Below, one piece after another: positions 34,332 through 43,900 of a DNA stretch of 64,000 bases. The stretch is from the NCBI RefSeq assembly GCF_042676245.1, contig NZ_JBHTKA010000001.1, positions 1,116,001 through 1,180,000 of the forward strand. Reading direction: 5' to 3'. Source of the DNA: Ohtaekwangia kribbensis. Its GTDB lineage: Bacteria; Bacteroidota; Bacteroidia; Cytophagales; Cyclobacteriaceae. Within the stretch, counting starts at the first letter, position 1, and every line of letters begins with the position of its first letter. The translations under genes and the position numbers were made by a program. The notes under the pieces are model-generated. The model was given only the letters and a program-made list of their open reading frames with translations, had not been told where the DNA came from and ran no database searches.

Positions 34332-35591
34332 ATGAAGAAATGTGTGATTTTACTCGCCTTGGTGCTGATCGGTAAGATCGGCATGGCTAATTCGATTTTT
34401 ATACCAATGGATGGAAAGCAGGCCAACCACCTGAAGGCGTATGGCATTGCATATTGGATATTGAAAAGTGAAATGGAAGTTGACTGGTTGCTGAACTATC
34501 GCGGTGGTAGTTTTATGTGTCAGTATCATCCGGCTATACAGAATGAACTCGTGGTGCGTGGCGTGAGCTTCGAAGTTATTTCCGATGCGCAGGCAAACCA
34601 GATCATCAATGAGATTGCGAGTCCTGCCGTTAACTACGATCTGATGAAACTCGAAAAGTATCCGCGCATTGCCGTATACTCTCCCAAAAGCAAGCAACCG
34701 TGGGACGATGCCGTTACGCTCGTATTAACGTATGCAGAAATTCCGTATGATGTGATCTTCGATGATGAAGTAATGAATGGTGTACTCCCGAAATACGACT
34801 GGATACACTTGCATCACGAAGACTTTACCGGACAGTATGGAAAGTTCTATAGTCAGTTCAGTAATTATCCGTGGTATGTAGAACAACAGAAGGAAGCAGA
34901 AGACCTCGCGCGTAAACATGGATTCCATAAAGTATCACAATTGAAACTTGCTGTTTCCAAAAAGATAAAAGAGTTTGTTAGTGGTGGCGGATTCCTATTC
35001 GCGATGTGCTCGGCTACTGATAGCTATGATATAGCTTTGGCAGCAGATGGTGTTGACATCTGCGATCACATGTACGATGGCGATCCGGCTGATCCGCAGG
35101 CGCAGCAAAAATTAAACTACGACAATACACTCGCGTTTACCAATTTCCGATTGGAGCGTAATCCGCTTCAATATGAATTTTCGGATATCGACAATCAACC
35201 CAATGAACGCGGGCTTCGTCAAGACAATGATTACTTCTCGGTATTCGAATTCTCTGCCAAGTGGGACCCTATCCCTACGATGCTGACACAAAATCACACG
35301 CAGGTAATCCAGGGATTTTTCGGACAGACTACAGGTTTCAAAAAGCATCTTATCAAACCGGATGTACTGGTTATGGGCGAGAATAAAGAGATCAAGGAAG
35401 CCAAGTATATTCACGGTGTACTCGGCAAAGGCTTCTGGACTTTTTATGGCGGACACGATCCGGAAGATTACCAGCACCAGGTTGGTGAAGAACCTACCGA
35501 CCTCAATCAGCATCCGAACTCACCGGGCTATAGACTTATTTTGAACAATGTGTTGTTCCCGGCTGCGAAGAAGAAGAAGCAGAAAACGTGA
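34332..35591 (+). CDS. Secreted protein of unknown function, GATase/ThuA-like fold suspected
   Basis: A 419-residue protein with a signal peptide (about 1-19, MKKCVILLALVLIGKIGMAN). Upstream in-frame codons to 34287 are less likely because the signal peptide begins at 34332. Blocks worth noting: IPMDGKQANHLKAYGIAYW near the N-terminus, YAEIPYDVIFDDEV in the middle, GGGFLFAMCSATDSYDIAL and GKGFWTFYGGHDPED near the C-terminus. The last two resemble the nucleophile turn and Gly-Gly-His of class I amidotransferase/ThuA-like folds. I recall relatives being labelled asparagine synthetase B in databases, but I see no asparagine-synthetase motif here. Exported by sequence; substrate unknown. Confidence 0.6.
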   Translation: MKKCVILLALVLIGKIGMANSIFIPMDGKQANHLKAYGIAYWILKSEMEVDWLLNYRGGSFMCQYHPAIQNELVVRGVSFEVISDAQANQIINEIASPAVNYDLMKLEKYPRIAVYSPKSKQPWDDAVTLVLTYAEIPYDVIFDDEVMNGVLPKYDWIHLHHEDFTGQYGKFYSQFSNYPWYVEQQKEAEDLARKHGFHKVSQLKLAVSKKIKEFVSGGGFLFAMCSATDSYDIALAADGVDICDHMYDGDPADPQAQQKLNYDNTLAFTNFRLERNPLQYEFSDIDNQPNERGLRQDNDYFSVFEFSAKWDPIPTMLTQNHTQVIQGFFGQTTGFKKHLIKPDVLVMGENKEIKEAKYIHGVLGKGFWTFYGGHDPEDYQHQVGEEPTDLNQHPNSPGYRLILNNVLFPAAKKKKQKT

Positions 35592-35657
35592 GTTGTGTTA
35601 AGGTGTTCGCGTGTTGATGTTATTGGATAGGGCAACAGATAATATATAGTATATAAA

Positions 35658-35690
35658 AAGCGAAGGCACGGAGTACGTGCCTTTTCGCTT
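35658..35690. terminator. Probable terminator between convergent genes
   Basis: AAGGCACG (35663-35670) pairs with CGTGCCTT (35676-35683). The stem extends with AAGCG and CGCTT across a two-base bulge, and A/T-rich tracts lie on both sides. Confidence 0.7.
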
Positions 35691-35716
35691 ATCTATCAGG
35701 TTAGGTTAGAAAAATA

Positions 35717-36208
35717 TCAGTTGCAGATGGTGATGGTGAAGCGGCCGTTTACGAAGGTGTCTTCTTCGGAACGGGCATCAATTCGGCCGGAGATCTGAGT
35801 CGATGTGATCGATGTGATTTCTACGGCTCCTTCAGAAGCAAAGTAGTTGGTCGTTGTCTCTTTGTCGAATAACGTTACAATCTGGTTGTCCTCTGCATCC
35901 CAGTTGTTGTAATCAAACTTAAGCTTGTATAAACCCGTTGCGTTCGGCACGGTAAAGAAAACATGATCGCCCTCCGGAGTTACACTACACCCTTCGCCTT
36001 CATGCCCTTGTACCAGTGTAATATAAAGCGTACTCTCTGACGAAGCCCCATCTTGCGATGCATAACCGGCCTGATAAGCCCAGTCGGCATTGTCAATCTT
36101 TCCGGTCAGATTCTGATCTTTGAAATTGTATGCAGGATTTTCGATATCGTCTTTGCAGGAGAAAGCTGCTACGGACAGCATGCTTAAAAGGAGGAAGTTC
36201 TTTTTCAT
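35717..36208 (-). CDS. Small predicted lipoprotein
   Basis: A 163-residue protein with a lipoprotein signal ending AAFSCKDDIENP (Cys18 likely lipidated; the acidic residues after it resemble a Bacteroidota lipoprotein export signal). The mature part is beta-rich and acidic, with DNADWAYQAGYASQD and SSTQISGRIDAR-like stretches, and two more Cys (near residues 75 and 162) that could form a disulfide. I do not recognise the family. Single gene. Confidence 0.65.
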   Translation of the reverse strand: MKKNFLLLSMLSVAAFSCKDDIENPAYNFKDQNLTGKIDNADWAYQAGYASQDGASSESTLYITLVQGHEGEGCSVTPEGDHVFFTVPNATGLYKLKFDYNNWDAEDNQIVTLFDKETTTNYFASEGAVEITSITSTQISGRIDARSEEDTFVNGRFTITICN

Positions 36209-36359
36209 GTGGGGTTCTTTGATACAAAGAACTCAACTTGTTATTATTAAAGTAGTCTGAAAACGAGCTATATATTACATGTATAGTATATACCAAAAAG
36301 TTTTGGATTTCAGAGAGATACCCGGTATGAGTAGCAACATCTGAAATCCCGATCAGTCC

Positions 36360-37070
36360 TTACTTCGATATATGTTTTACGAAGAGTCGCTTGGCCACCG
36401 GCATTAAGGTTTCGTAAAACGGGAACTTCATCTTCGACAAAATCAGATAGGTAGCCGGGTTTGGCAGATCGGTAAATTTCCGGATCAGGTCGAGTTTCAA
36501 ATTCTCGTAAGTATACAGCGGACGCTTCTCAACACACTCTATAAATTCGGTATTGAGGCTGCGTAGTTGTTCCTGGCTCCCTTCAAATATACTCACCTGG
36601 TAGCGGTAAATGTTGGTTTCCTTTTCAGGAGGCACCGTTACAAAGAGATAGCCTTCATTAGCATATAGTGGCGTTACCCCTATAGGAGCAATCTCGCACT
36701 GCGACTCTACATATTCATAGATCACCGAACCTTCCTGCAGCGAGTCTTTTATCTTCGGCAATGAGAAGTCGATGATGTTTTCAAGTTCGGTCATAACAGC
36801 ATCATCTTCTACCAACTGTCGGTATGTTAACTCAAGCTTGCGGAATTCTTCCAGTGATATCTCTTTTGGAAATGATTCGCGTATAAGCGTTTTGTTTTCT
36901 TTTACCGCTAACAAATTCCGGTAATGAAAAACCAGGTCAGCGAGGAACGGATATAGTTCAACTTTGCCGAATGAACTTCGTACGGTTTGAAGATATGCCA
37001 GCAACACATACTTCTTATACTCAAAATCAATCAAGCCCTGCGTCAGCCAGTCTTTTGACAATTTTTCCAT
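36360..37070 (-). CDS. Cytoplasmic protein of unknown function
   Basis: A 236-residue protein (start at 37070, MEKLSKDWLTQGLIDFEYKK; six further upstream codons are open but less likely). No signal peptide or membrane helix. The N-terminal half is helical, with an ENIIDFSLPKIKDSLQEG stretch; the C-terminal half is mixed and ends in LPVAKRLF-like helical sequence. I do not recognise a family; the style is that of conserved Bacteroidota proteins of unknown function. It is divergent from groES-groEL, 477 bases away. Confidence 0.65.
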   Translation of the reverse strand: MEKLSKDWLTQGLIDFEYKKYVLLAYLQTVRSSFGKVELYPFLADLVFHYRNLLAVKENKTLIRESFPKEISLEEFRKLELTYRQLVEDDAVMTELENIIDFSLPKIKDSLQEGSVIYEYVESQCEIAPIGVTPLYANEGYLFVTVPPEKETNIYRYQVSIFEGSQEQLRSLNTEFIECVEKRPLYTYENLKLDLIRKFTDLPNPATYLILSKMKFPFYETLMPVAKRLFVKHISK

Positions 37071-37547
37071 ATCTGTGCGTTTTAACAAATAAAATTTAAC
37101 AAATCCTTTTGAAGCAGTAAAGACCCGAGGTTAGAAAATCGCAAAGTGGAGCGTAAGGTTTGGAGGAAAGTGGGAGTTTTTGATTGAGTTAGTGAAATCG
37201 GGAAGTCCGGAAGACCGAAAGTCAGAACGTAAAAAAATCCGAGTCTGAGGAACGGAGAAATTTGAAAATTGGGTTTGATAATGAATCGCGCCACCTGCAC
37301 GAACTCAAGCTTCCCGACTATTAGTCTTCCGGACTTTCTAACTTTTTCATCGCTTAGCACCCTTCGCCCCTACTGCCATCTTGCCATTATTGCATTCTAA
37401 TTTCATGCCACCAAGGGGATAATAAGGTAGTAAAAGCTGACAGGAATTGGAAAAATTGTCCGTTATTCGCGTCTCTTTCCGCCATGGCACAAAAGCTGTT
37501 AAGCGGTGACTATCAAATTTGTTAAACCTTAAAAATCCATTACGTAT
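37071..37547. other. 477-base divergent gap upstream of groES
   Basis: It contains the GTCCGGAAG palindromic repeat (37203-37336) and the groESL promoter region. I find no CIRCE element (TTAGCACTC-N9-GAGTGCTAA). CAAATTTG at 37514-37521 is one mismatch from the -7 box but lacks a clear -33 box. The 92-codon minus-strand frame across the repeat has no credible protein character. Confidence 0.6.
37203..37336. repeat. GTCCGGAAG-type long inverted repeat
   Basis: AAGTCCGGAAGAC (37203-37215) and GTCTTCCGGACTT (37324-37336) are perfect 13-bp inverted arms 108 nt apart. Flanking sequence (TCGGGAAG on the left, CTTCCCGA on the right) extends the similarity. The arms share the GGAAG rhythm of the GATTGGAA repeats but are GC-richer, so they look like a separate family. 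Confidence 0.65.
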
Positions 37548-37826
37548 ATGGCAAAAATCAACTTTAAACCAAATGAGGACAGGGTGCTAGTTGAACCCGC
37601 TGAAGCTGAAACGAAGACAGCGTCTGGAATCATCATTCCTGACACAGCTAAAGAGAAGCCTCAGAAAGGCACAATCATCGCTATAGGCGAAGGTCTGAAA
37701 GACAAGCCGGTAACAGTGAAAGTTGGAGATACTGTACTCTATGGAAAGTATGCCGGTACTGAAATCAACATCGATGGAAAAGAGTACCTCATCATGCGTA
37801 ACTCTGATATCTTCGGAATCATTTAA
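37548..37826 (+). CDS. groES: Co-chaperonin GroES
   Basis: A 92-residue GroES with FKPNEDRVLVEP, the mobile loop ETKTASGIIIPDTAKEKPQ, and GDTVLYGKYAGTEI. It caps the GroEL cavity during ATP-driven folding. groEL follows 30 bases downstream in the same operon. No CIRCE operator is visible upstream. Confidence 0.97.
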   Translation: MAKINFKPNEDRVLVEPAEAETKTASGIIIPDTAKEKPQKGTIIAIGEGLKDKPVTVKVGDTVLYGKYAGTEINIDGKEYLIMRNSDIFGII

Positions 37827-37856
37827 TCAATCAACTCAAACAATCAACTAAGAATT

Positions 37857-39494
37857 ATGGCTAAAGAAATAACCTTTGATACGTCCGCCCGCGACAGAAT
37901 TAAGAAGGGTGTTGACAAACTAGCGGATGCCGTTAAAGTTACTCTGGGTCCTAAAGGACGCAATGTTATTCTTGACAAGAAATTCGGTGCTCCTACGGTA
38001 ACAAAAGACGGTGTATCCGTAGCGAAAGAAATCGAGTTGAAAGATCCTATCGAAAACATGGGTGCACAACTCGTGAAAGAAGTTGCTTCTAAAACTGCTG
38101 ATGCTGCCGGTGACGGTACAACAACCGCTACTGTATTGGCACAAGCTATCTATGCACACGGTATTAAGAACGTGGCTGCCGGTGCTAACCCGATGGACCT
38201 GAAACGCGGTATCGACAAAGCTGTTGATGCTGTTGTTGAAAACCTGAAGAAACAATCTAAAAAGATAAAAGACTCTAACGAGATCGCACAAGTAGCAACT
38301 ATATCTTCTAACAGCGACACTACCATTGGTAAAATGATTGCCGATGCTATGGACAAAGTTGGTAAAGATGGTGTGATCACAGTAGAAGAAGCTAAAGGAA
38401 CTGAAACTGAAGTGAAGACTGTAGAAGGTATGCAGTTCGATCGCGGTTACCTGTCTCCTTACTTCGTTACCAACACGGAGAAAATGGAAGCCGATCTGGA
38501 CAATCCTTTCGTTCTGATCTACGACAAGAAGATCAGCAGCATGAAAGAATTGCTTCCTATACTGGAGCAATCTGCACAAACCGGTAAACCACTTGTTATC
38601 ATCTCTGAAGAAGTAGAAGGCGAAGCGCTTGCTACACTGGTGGTAAACAAAATCCGTGGTGCATTACGCGTAGCCGCTGTTAAAGCTCCTGGCTTTGGCG
38701 ACAGAAGAAAAGCAATGCTGGAAGATATCGCAATCCTTACAGGAGGTAAAGTGATCTCTGAAGAGCAAGGTTTCAAACTGGAGAACGCTACATTGGATAT
38801 GCTCGGTCGTGCTGAGAAAATCAACATCGACAAAGACAATACTACGATCGTAAACGGTGCTGGTAAAAAAGCTGACATCGATGGTCGCGTAGCGCAGATC
38901 AAAGCTCAGATCGAATCAACTACATCTGATTACGATAAAGAAAAACTGCAGGAGCGTCTTGCTAAACTTTCTGGCGGTGTAGCTATACTTTACATTGGTG
39001 CTGCTACAGAAGTTGAAATGAAAGAAAAGAAAGATCGCGTTGACGATGCATTGCACGCAACACGCGCTGCTGTTCAGGAAGGTATCGTTCCAGGTGGTGG
39101 TGTAGCCTATATCCGTGCTATCGAAGCACTGAAAGATGTAACTGCTCTTGGTCTTGATAACGATGACCAGGCTACGGGTGTAAACATCGTTCGCCTTGCA
39201 CTGGAAGCTCCTCTGAGAACCATCTCTGAGAATGCTGGTCAGGAAGGTTCTGTAATCGTAAACAAAGTTCGCGATGGCAAGAAAGACTTCGGTTTCAACG
39301 CGCGCGAAAACAAATACGAAAACTTCTTTGAAGCAGGTATCATCGATCCTACTAAAGTATCACGCCTTGCATTAGAGAATGCAGCTTCTATCGCTGGTCT
39401 TCTGTTAACTACTGAAGCAGTAGTATCAGAAATACCAGAAGAAAAAGAAGCACCTGCTATGCCACACGGTGGCGGCATGGGCGGCATGATGTAA
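37857..39494 (+). CDS. groEL: Chaperonin GroEL
   Basis: A 545-residue chaperonin with all family blocks: VTLGPKGRNVILDK, AGDGTTTATVLAQAI (nucleotide binding), the apical-domain block FDRGYLSPYFVTN, and a Gly-Met-rich C-terminus GGGMGGMM. Assembles as double heptamers and folds proteins in the cytoplasm with GroES. Full length and intact. Codon use looks more biased than in neighbouring genes, as expected for high expression. Confidence 0.98.
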   Translation: MAKEITFDTSARDRIKKGVDKLADAVKVTLGPKGRNVILDKKFGAPTVTKDGVSVAKEIELKDPIENMGAQLVKEVASKTADAAGDGTTTATVLAQAIYAHGIKNVAAGANPMDLKRGIDKAVDAVVENLKKQSKKIKDSNEIAQVATISSNSDTTIGKMIADAMDKVGKDGVITVEEAKGTETEVKTVEGMQFDRGYLSPYFVTNTEKMEADLDNPFVLIYDKKISSMKELLPILEQSAQTGKPLVIISEEVEGEALATLVVNKIRGALRVAAVKAPGFGDRRKAMLEDIAILTGGKVISEEQGFKLENATLDMLGRAEKINIDKDNTTIVNGAGKKADIDGRVAQIKAQIESTTSDYDKEKLQERLAKLSGGVAILYIGAATEVEMKEKKDRVDDALHATRAAVQEGIVPGGGVAYIRAIEALKDVTALGLDNDDQATGVNIVRLALEAPLRTISENAGQEGSVIVNKVRDGKKDFGFNARENKYENFFEAGIIDPTKVSRLALENAASIAGLLLTTEAVVSEIPEEKEAPAMPHGGGMGGMM

Positions 39495-39516
39495 TCCGCT
39501 TCGGATCTATACAAGT

Positions 39517-39548
39517 AAAAAGGCTTCATCAAATGATGAAGCCTTTTT
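39517..39548. terminator. Strong terminator after groEL
   Basis: AAAAAGGCTTCATC (39517-39530) pairs perfectly with GATGAAGCCTTTTT (39535-39548) across an AAAT loop. It serves groEL and the convergent small secreted-protein gene. Confidence 0.92.
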
Positions 39549-39581
39549 CTTTTACCTAAACCAATAAACAAAGTAACACAC

Positions 39582-39962
39582 TTAGTCTGTACCTACTTTC
39601 TTCTTATCACCATCAAGTGATACTGAGTCGGAAACATTATACTTGTTACGATCTATACCTTTGGCAGACTCCAGCGCACCGTTAGGCAAAAAGCGAACTT
39701 CGATGCGATCTGATTTACTGCGCTTGTGATAGCTATACCACAACGGCTTGGTCGCGGTACGCTTTCCTTCCTGAGTAGTTTCAGTATATACCATCCAATA
39801 TCCATCTTCCGGTAACGAGTTGAAATCCCTGTCATACGTTTGCTTCACTGCAAGCGGCACTTGCTCAGGTGTTATACGGATCGTTTGTCTTACCGGAGTC
39901 TGCGCCTGTGCAACCACGCCTAGCACACACACCATCATGGCCATCATTAATATTCTTTTCAT
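39582..39962 (-). CDS. Small secreted protein, PepSY-like domain suspected
   Basis: A 126-residue protein with a signal peptide cut after VAQA (about residue 20). The mature part has PEQVPLAVKQTYDRDFNSLPEDGYW, a pattern like the P-x-x-V-x-x-x-[FY] helix of PepSY-like periplasmic proteins, then IEVRFLPNGALESAKGI. The tail is Lys/Asp-rich. Function unknown. It is divergent from the response regulator gene, across a 541-base gap. Confidence 0.6.
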   Translation of the reverse strand: MKRILMMAMMVCVLGVVAQAQTPVRQTIRITPEQVPLAVKQTYDRDFNSLPEDGYWMVYTETTQEGKRTATKPLWYSYHKRSKSDRIEVRFLPNGALESAKGIDRNKYNVSDSVSLDGDKKKVGTD

Positions 39963-40167
39963 GGGCTGATTGTATTTTGTTTATAGCGTAGTAAACGTTG
40001 TAGAATGAGACCGAGTTAGGGTAAATACATACCGCAAGATTGTGTATTTTTTATTCAAGTTGTCACTCAACATGCTAATCCAACGGTATAGCCATACGAC
40101 ATACAAAGTATTCTTTTTGAAAAACTTACAAGCTTAAAATATACTCTTTTGACAGGGCTTGGGATGT

Positions 40168-40190
40168 ATGTATAAACAAGCATGTATAAA
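40168..40190. repeat. Direct repeat in a divergent promoter region
   Basis: ATGTATAAA occurs at 40168 and again at 40182, 14 nt start to start. Possible regulator-binding half sites; no regulator is identified. Confidence 0.35.
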
Positions 40191-40369
40191 TCTAGCATGC
40201 ACGACACGGTTGTGTGTTGATGCATTGAAATGCAGCCTCTTCTTTTATGCTGAAAGAACACACACCTTACCGCAATGTGTATCATGCACAAAACCTATAT
40301 ATAGATAAAACACACGATGATTCTGTGAAAAGCAGCCAACGGTCTGGTTGACACTTACATTCCTGTAAA

Positions 40370-40391
40370 AAATACGCGTATATACGTATTT
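40370..40391. promoter_or_regulatory. Palindromic site upstream of the response regulator gene
   Basis: AAATACG (40370-40376) and CGTATTT (40385-40391) flank CGTATATA. The symmetry suits a dimeric DNA-binding protein, about 110 bases upstream of the ATG at 40504. Confidence 0.35.
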
Positions 40392-40463
40392 ATCTTACAC
40401 TCAAACCTGTGCCTGTAACCTATGCCGTTCCCATGGAAACTGCTGAATTATAAGGATTTCCTA

Positions 40464-40471
40464 TAAATTTG
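40464..40471 (+). promoter_or_regulatory. -7 box for the response regulator gene
   Basis: TAAATTTG matches TAnnTTTG, with a leader of about 27 nt to the ATG at 40504. No good -33 TTTG is present, so it may depend on an activator. Confidence 0.45.
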
Positions 40472-40503
40472 GCATAACAACAAATCTGAAGTAAAAGCTG
40501 TCT

Positions 40504-40905
40504 ATGGGCAATAGAATACCGAATATCTGGATAATTGATGATGATCCTATGTCATCATTTATGCTCAAACGACTGGCTGAACTCGGGGAATTAGCTGACA
40601 TCATCACTATTTATAACAGTGCACGTGCTGCGCTGGATTATCTGCAGACCAACCCGAAAGCAACAAATCAATTACCCGACATTATTCTGTTGGACATTTA
40701 TATGCCGGTTGTAAATGGCTGGGACTTCCTCTCCAAGTTCAAGGAAATCAAAGGCACGTTGAGCAAGCAGGTTGATATCATGGTGGTGAGTTCGTCTGAT
40801 CACCCGCGTGACATCAACCAGGCCCAAAGCTTTGAAGAAGTGATGGCGTATGTTACCAAGCCTGTATCACTGGAGCGATTAAAAGAACTTCTAGTTCGTT
40901 CCTGA
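40504..40905 (+). CDS. Single-domain response regulator (CheY-like)
   Basis: A 133-residue receiver domain without an output domain. Acidic pocket IDDDP (12-14), phospho-acceptor Asp64 in ILLDIYMPVVNG, a Ser-rich switch VVSSSD, and Lys in YVTKPVS. Bacteroidota have many such stand-alone receivers passing phosphate between kinases and partners. Its stop overlaps the 3' end of the convergent CheB-CheR-kinase gene by 15 bases, and a second receiver gene lies beyond that gene, so both are candidate partners of the hybrid kinase. Confidence 0.93.
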   Translation: MGNRIPNIWIIDDDPMSSFMLKRLAELGELADIITIYNSARAALDYLQTNPKATNQLPDIILLDIYMPVVNGWDFLSKFKEIKGTLSKQVDIMVVSSSDHPRDINQAQSFEEVMAYVTKPVSLERLKELLVRS

Positions 40906-43900
40906 TTTTCCATCGCGTTTTTCGTGACCATCTTTACCATCCAGGAGCTGGAGTCCATCGTGACCATCGAATTCTATTCTCACGCCATCGATCGGAAGGA
41001 TGACTAAAAATGTGGCGCCTTTATTCAACTCTCCTTTTCCGTCAATTATACCTCCGTGTATCTCTACGATCTTCTTGGCAATAGATAAACCTATACCCGT
41101 GCCTTCATAGTTACGGCCGTGTAATCGTTGAAATATACCGAAGATCTTGTCGCGGTATTCATTTTCAAAACCAATTCCGTTGTCTTCTACCTTCACGCAC
41201 ACAAAATCTTCTTTACGAATGTTGTAATCAGTCGCCATGTCATCCGTAATGGCGTGCTCTTCAATAATTATCCGCGGTATATCTTTATTGCTGAACTTTA
41301 ACGCATTGGTCAGAAGATTCTGAAAGAGTTGTCTCATTTGCCCCGGAACAGCATTGATAATAGGCAATGTACCCACAGTGATCTCCGCATTCTTCTCCGT
41401 GATGGTAATATCGAGATCATCACAAATGCGTCTTACGATTCTGTTCAGATCAGTCTTCTCCTTATATAATTCACGATTGGATAACTTCGAAAGCGTCAGC
41501 ACATCTTCAATTAATGTCTGCATGCGTGTAGATGCAGAGACGATCTTCGTCAGGTAATTCAATTCACTTTCAGATAGTTTATCTTCGATCTTCGACTGCA
41601 GTATATTTCCAAAAGCCTGGATCTTGCGAAGAGGTTCTTTCAAATCGTGCGATGCCACCGAAGCAAACTGCAACAAATCAAAGTTAGATCGCTCCAGTAA
41701 TTTATTAGACTCCACCAATTTCTGCGAAGTGGATTGTAAATCATGATAGCTACGTGCGGCAACATCGGCTGCGCGTTTTTTATCGGTAACATCATTGAAC
41801 GTTGTTACCACACCGTCCAGCATACGCACAACCACAACATCATACCAACGATCGTCTTTGTTAAATTCAAAGCGTGCAGCATCACCGGTCTCTACTACCT
41901 GAACATACGTGGCAATATAGTCCTCAAAATCGCGCACGTCTCTATACAATCTCTTCCCAACAAGCGGCTTGAACCTGGCCCCCAAGATTCTGTCGGCTGT
42001 CTCATTCGCAACAATACATTGAAAATCGGCAATTTCATTCTTTTCATTACGTACAGCCTGGTACGCCATAACACCACTGGTTGAGCTGTGAAAGACACCT
42101 TCAATTATACTGGACAGCTTCTTCGATTCCGTTATATCGATCAGGTTAATCACTACACCATCCTTCTCGCGCGTATGACGCAAGTAAGGTGTAATGCGCA
42201 CGGAGTAATATGAATTATTGACAAGTCGGACTTCTTTCTGAATAGATTTGCCTTCCGCAATTACCTGCCGTATACAATCAATAAAATCAATATCCGTAAG
42301 GTTGGTCGTGATGTCCATAATGGAACGCCCTATATCTGACTCGATCAGGTTAATGACTTGTTTTACCGCGGGACTAAACCTGCGAATCGTAAATTTCTTA
42401 TCGATCAGTATCTGCCCTATACCGGAATTGGTAAAGTAATTACTAAGATCATCGTTAAGCTCGAGCAGTTCTTTTATTTTCAGTTGATGCTCTCCGCTTA
42501 CGGTATGAAGTTCTTCGTTCAGCGACTGCAACTCTTCATTTGTACTTTGCAGCTCCTCGTTCGTGGAGATGAGTTCTTCGTTGCTGGATTGAAGCTCTTC
42601 ATTGGTTGTTTCAGTTTCTTCAATAATCGACTGAAGATTTTCGCGTGTCTCTTTCAGCTCTCTTTCAAGTTCAGCAACACGTTCGTAGTCGCTTGCTGCC
42701 AGGTTCGCTGCAGATGCCACCCGTCCTTCTATCGCTTCTTCTTCCAGCACAACACATAGAAACGAAAAATCAGGTTGACGATAAAAAGGCTTCACCGTGA
42801 TGTTCACGAAATGTTCGGTATCTTCCGGGATTAACACATGTCTCATCACCATGCGTTCGTTCTTGGCAAGCGCCTTCCGCACACATATACCCAGTGTAAC
42901 AGCGAGGCCCGGGCGCACAAGTTTCAGCAAATTGAAATTGAAGTGATCGTCCGGCAACTGCATAAAATGCTTGAAGCTACCGGTGGCCTGCTTGATGTTG
43001 AACTCACGATCGATGAAGAAGCCGGCAATCTTTCTGCCTTCAATCAAAGTTTCTTTAAACGCCTCTGCCATGCTATTGGTAACCTGCTTGGCATACGGGT
43101 GTTGCGGGTTAACATATAGCCGGTTCTCCAACGGAGTAATGATGCCGTCCTGGTCGGTGATACGCGATTTGGTAAGGCAGCGGTATACCTTCCACTTGCG
43201 GCTTACTTCATGCATCACATCTTTTAATATACCTATATTTTCACTCGGCCCCAGCATCAGGTACGAGTTTATATTCAGTGCGAAGTGAAAACGCTTTAGT
43301 GCTTTTGTTTGCAGATCAGACGTGAGGTATATAAACATATTCCGGCACGTAATAAGATCGAGCTTGCTGAATGGCGGGTCGCGCAGAATATCATGATTCG
43401 CAAACACAACCACTTTTCTCAACTCCTGAGACACACGATAGGTATTGCCCTCTTTAATAAAATACTTCTGCAGAAAATTTGAAGGTACATCTGCCGCAAT
43501 CGATTCACTATATATACCACGCGAAGCCACTTCAAGCGCCTCTTCATCTATATCTGTTGCAAATACTTTTATGGTACAATTAACATTTACCATCTCCAGG
43601 TGTTCCAGCAACAGAATGGCCACAGAATATGCTTCTTCACCACTGCTACAGGCGGCAATCCATATCTTGATTACTTCACCCGGTTTCTTGAGTGAAAATA
43701 TACCGGGTATAACTTCAACCCGAAGACATTCGAACGCATCACCATCACGGAAGAAGCGTGTTACATTGATCAGGAATTCTTTACAGAGTATTTCAAGTTC
43801 CTGTCCGTTATCGCGCAGATAATCGCGATACTCTTTTAATGTTTTAATCTCCAGTTCCGTCATGCGCTTGGCCAGTCGCCTGAACAACGTTGGCCGTTTA

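Larger units (their letters stand above)
39963..40503. other. 541-base divergent intergenic region with repeats and a palindrome
   Basis: No credible gene. It holds a direct repeat ATGTATAAA at 40168-40176 and 40182-40190, an inverted repeat AAATACG/CGTATTT at 40370-40391 and a -7-like box at 40464-40471. The stretch is more AT-rich than its neighbours. A 74-codon minus-strand frame at 40067-40291 looks like chance. Confidence 0.55.

Noticed and set aside
37082..37360. A 92-codon minus-strand frame upstream of groES
   Set aside because: It is read through the GTCCGGAAG inverted repeat, has repeat-like composition (phrases such as LPDFPIS and GKLEF) and no family character.
37361..37547. CIRCE or other heat-shock operator upstream of groES
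   Set aside because: No TTAGCACTC-N9-GAGTGCTAA match. Short TGCCAT words occur but are not symmetric enough to claim an operator.
40067..40291. A 74-codon minus-strand frame in the divergent region
   Set aside because: Cys/Val/Tyr-rich, no recognisable motif, no ribosome-binding context; interrupted by direct repeats.
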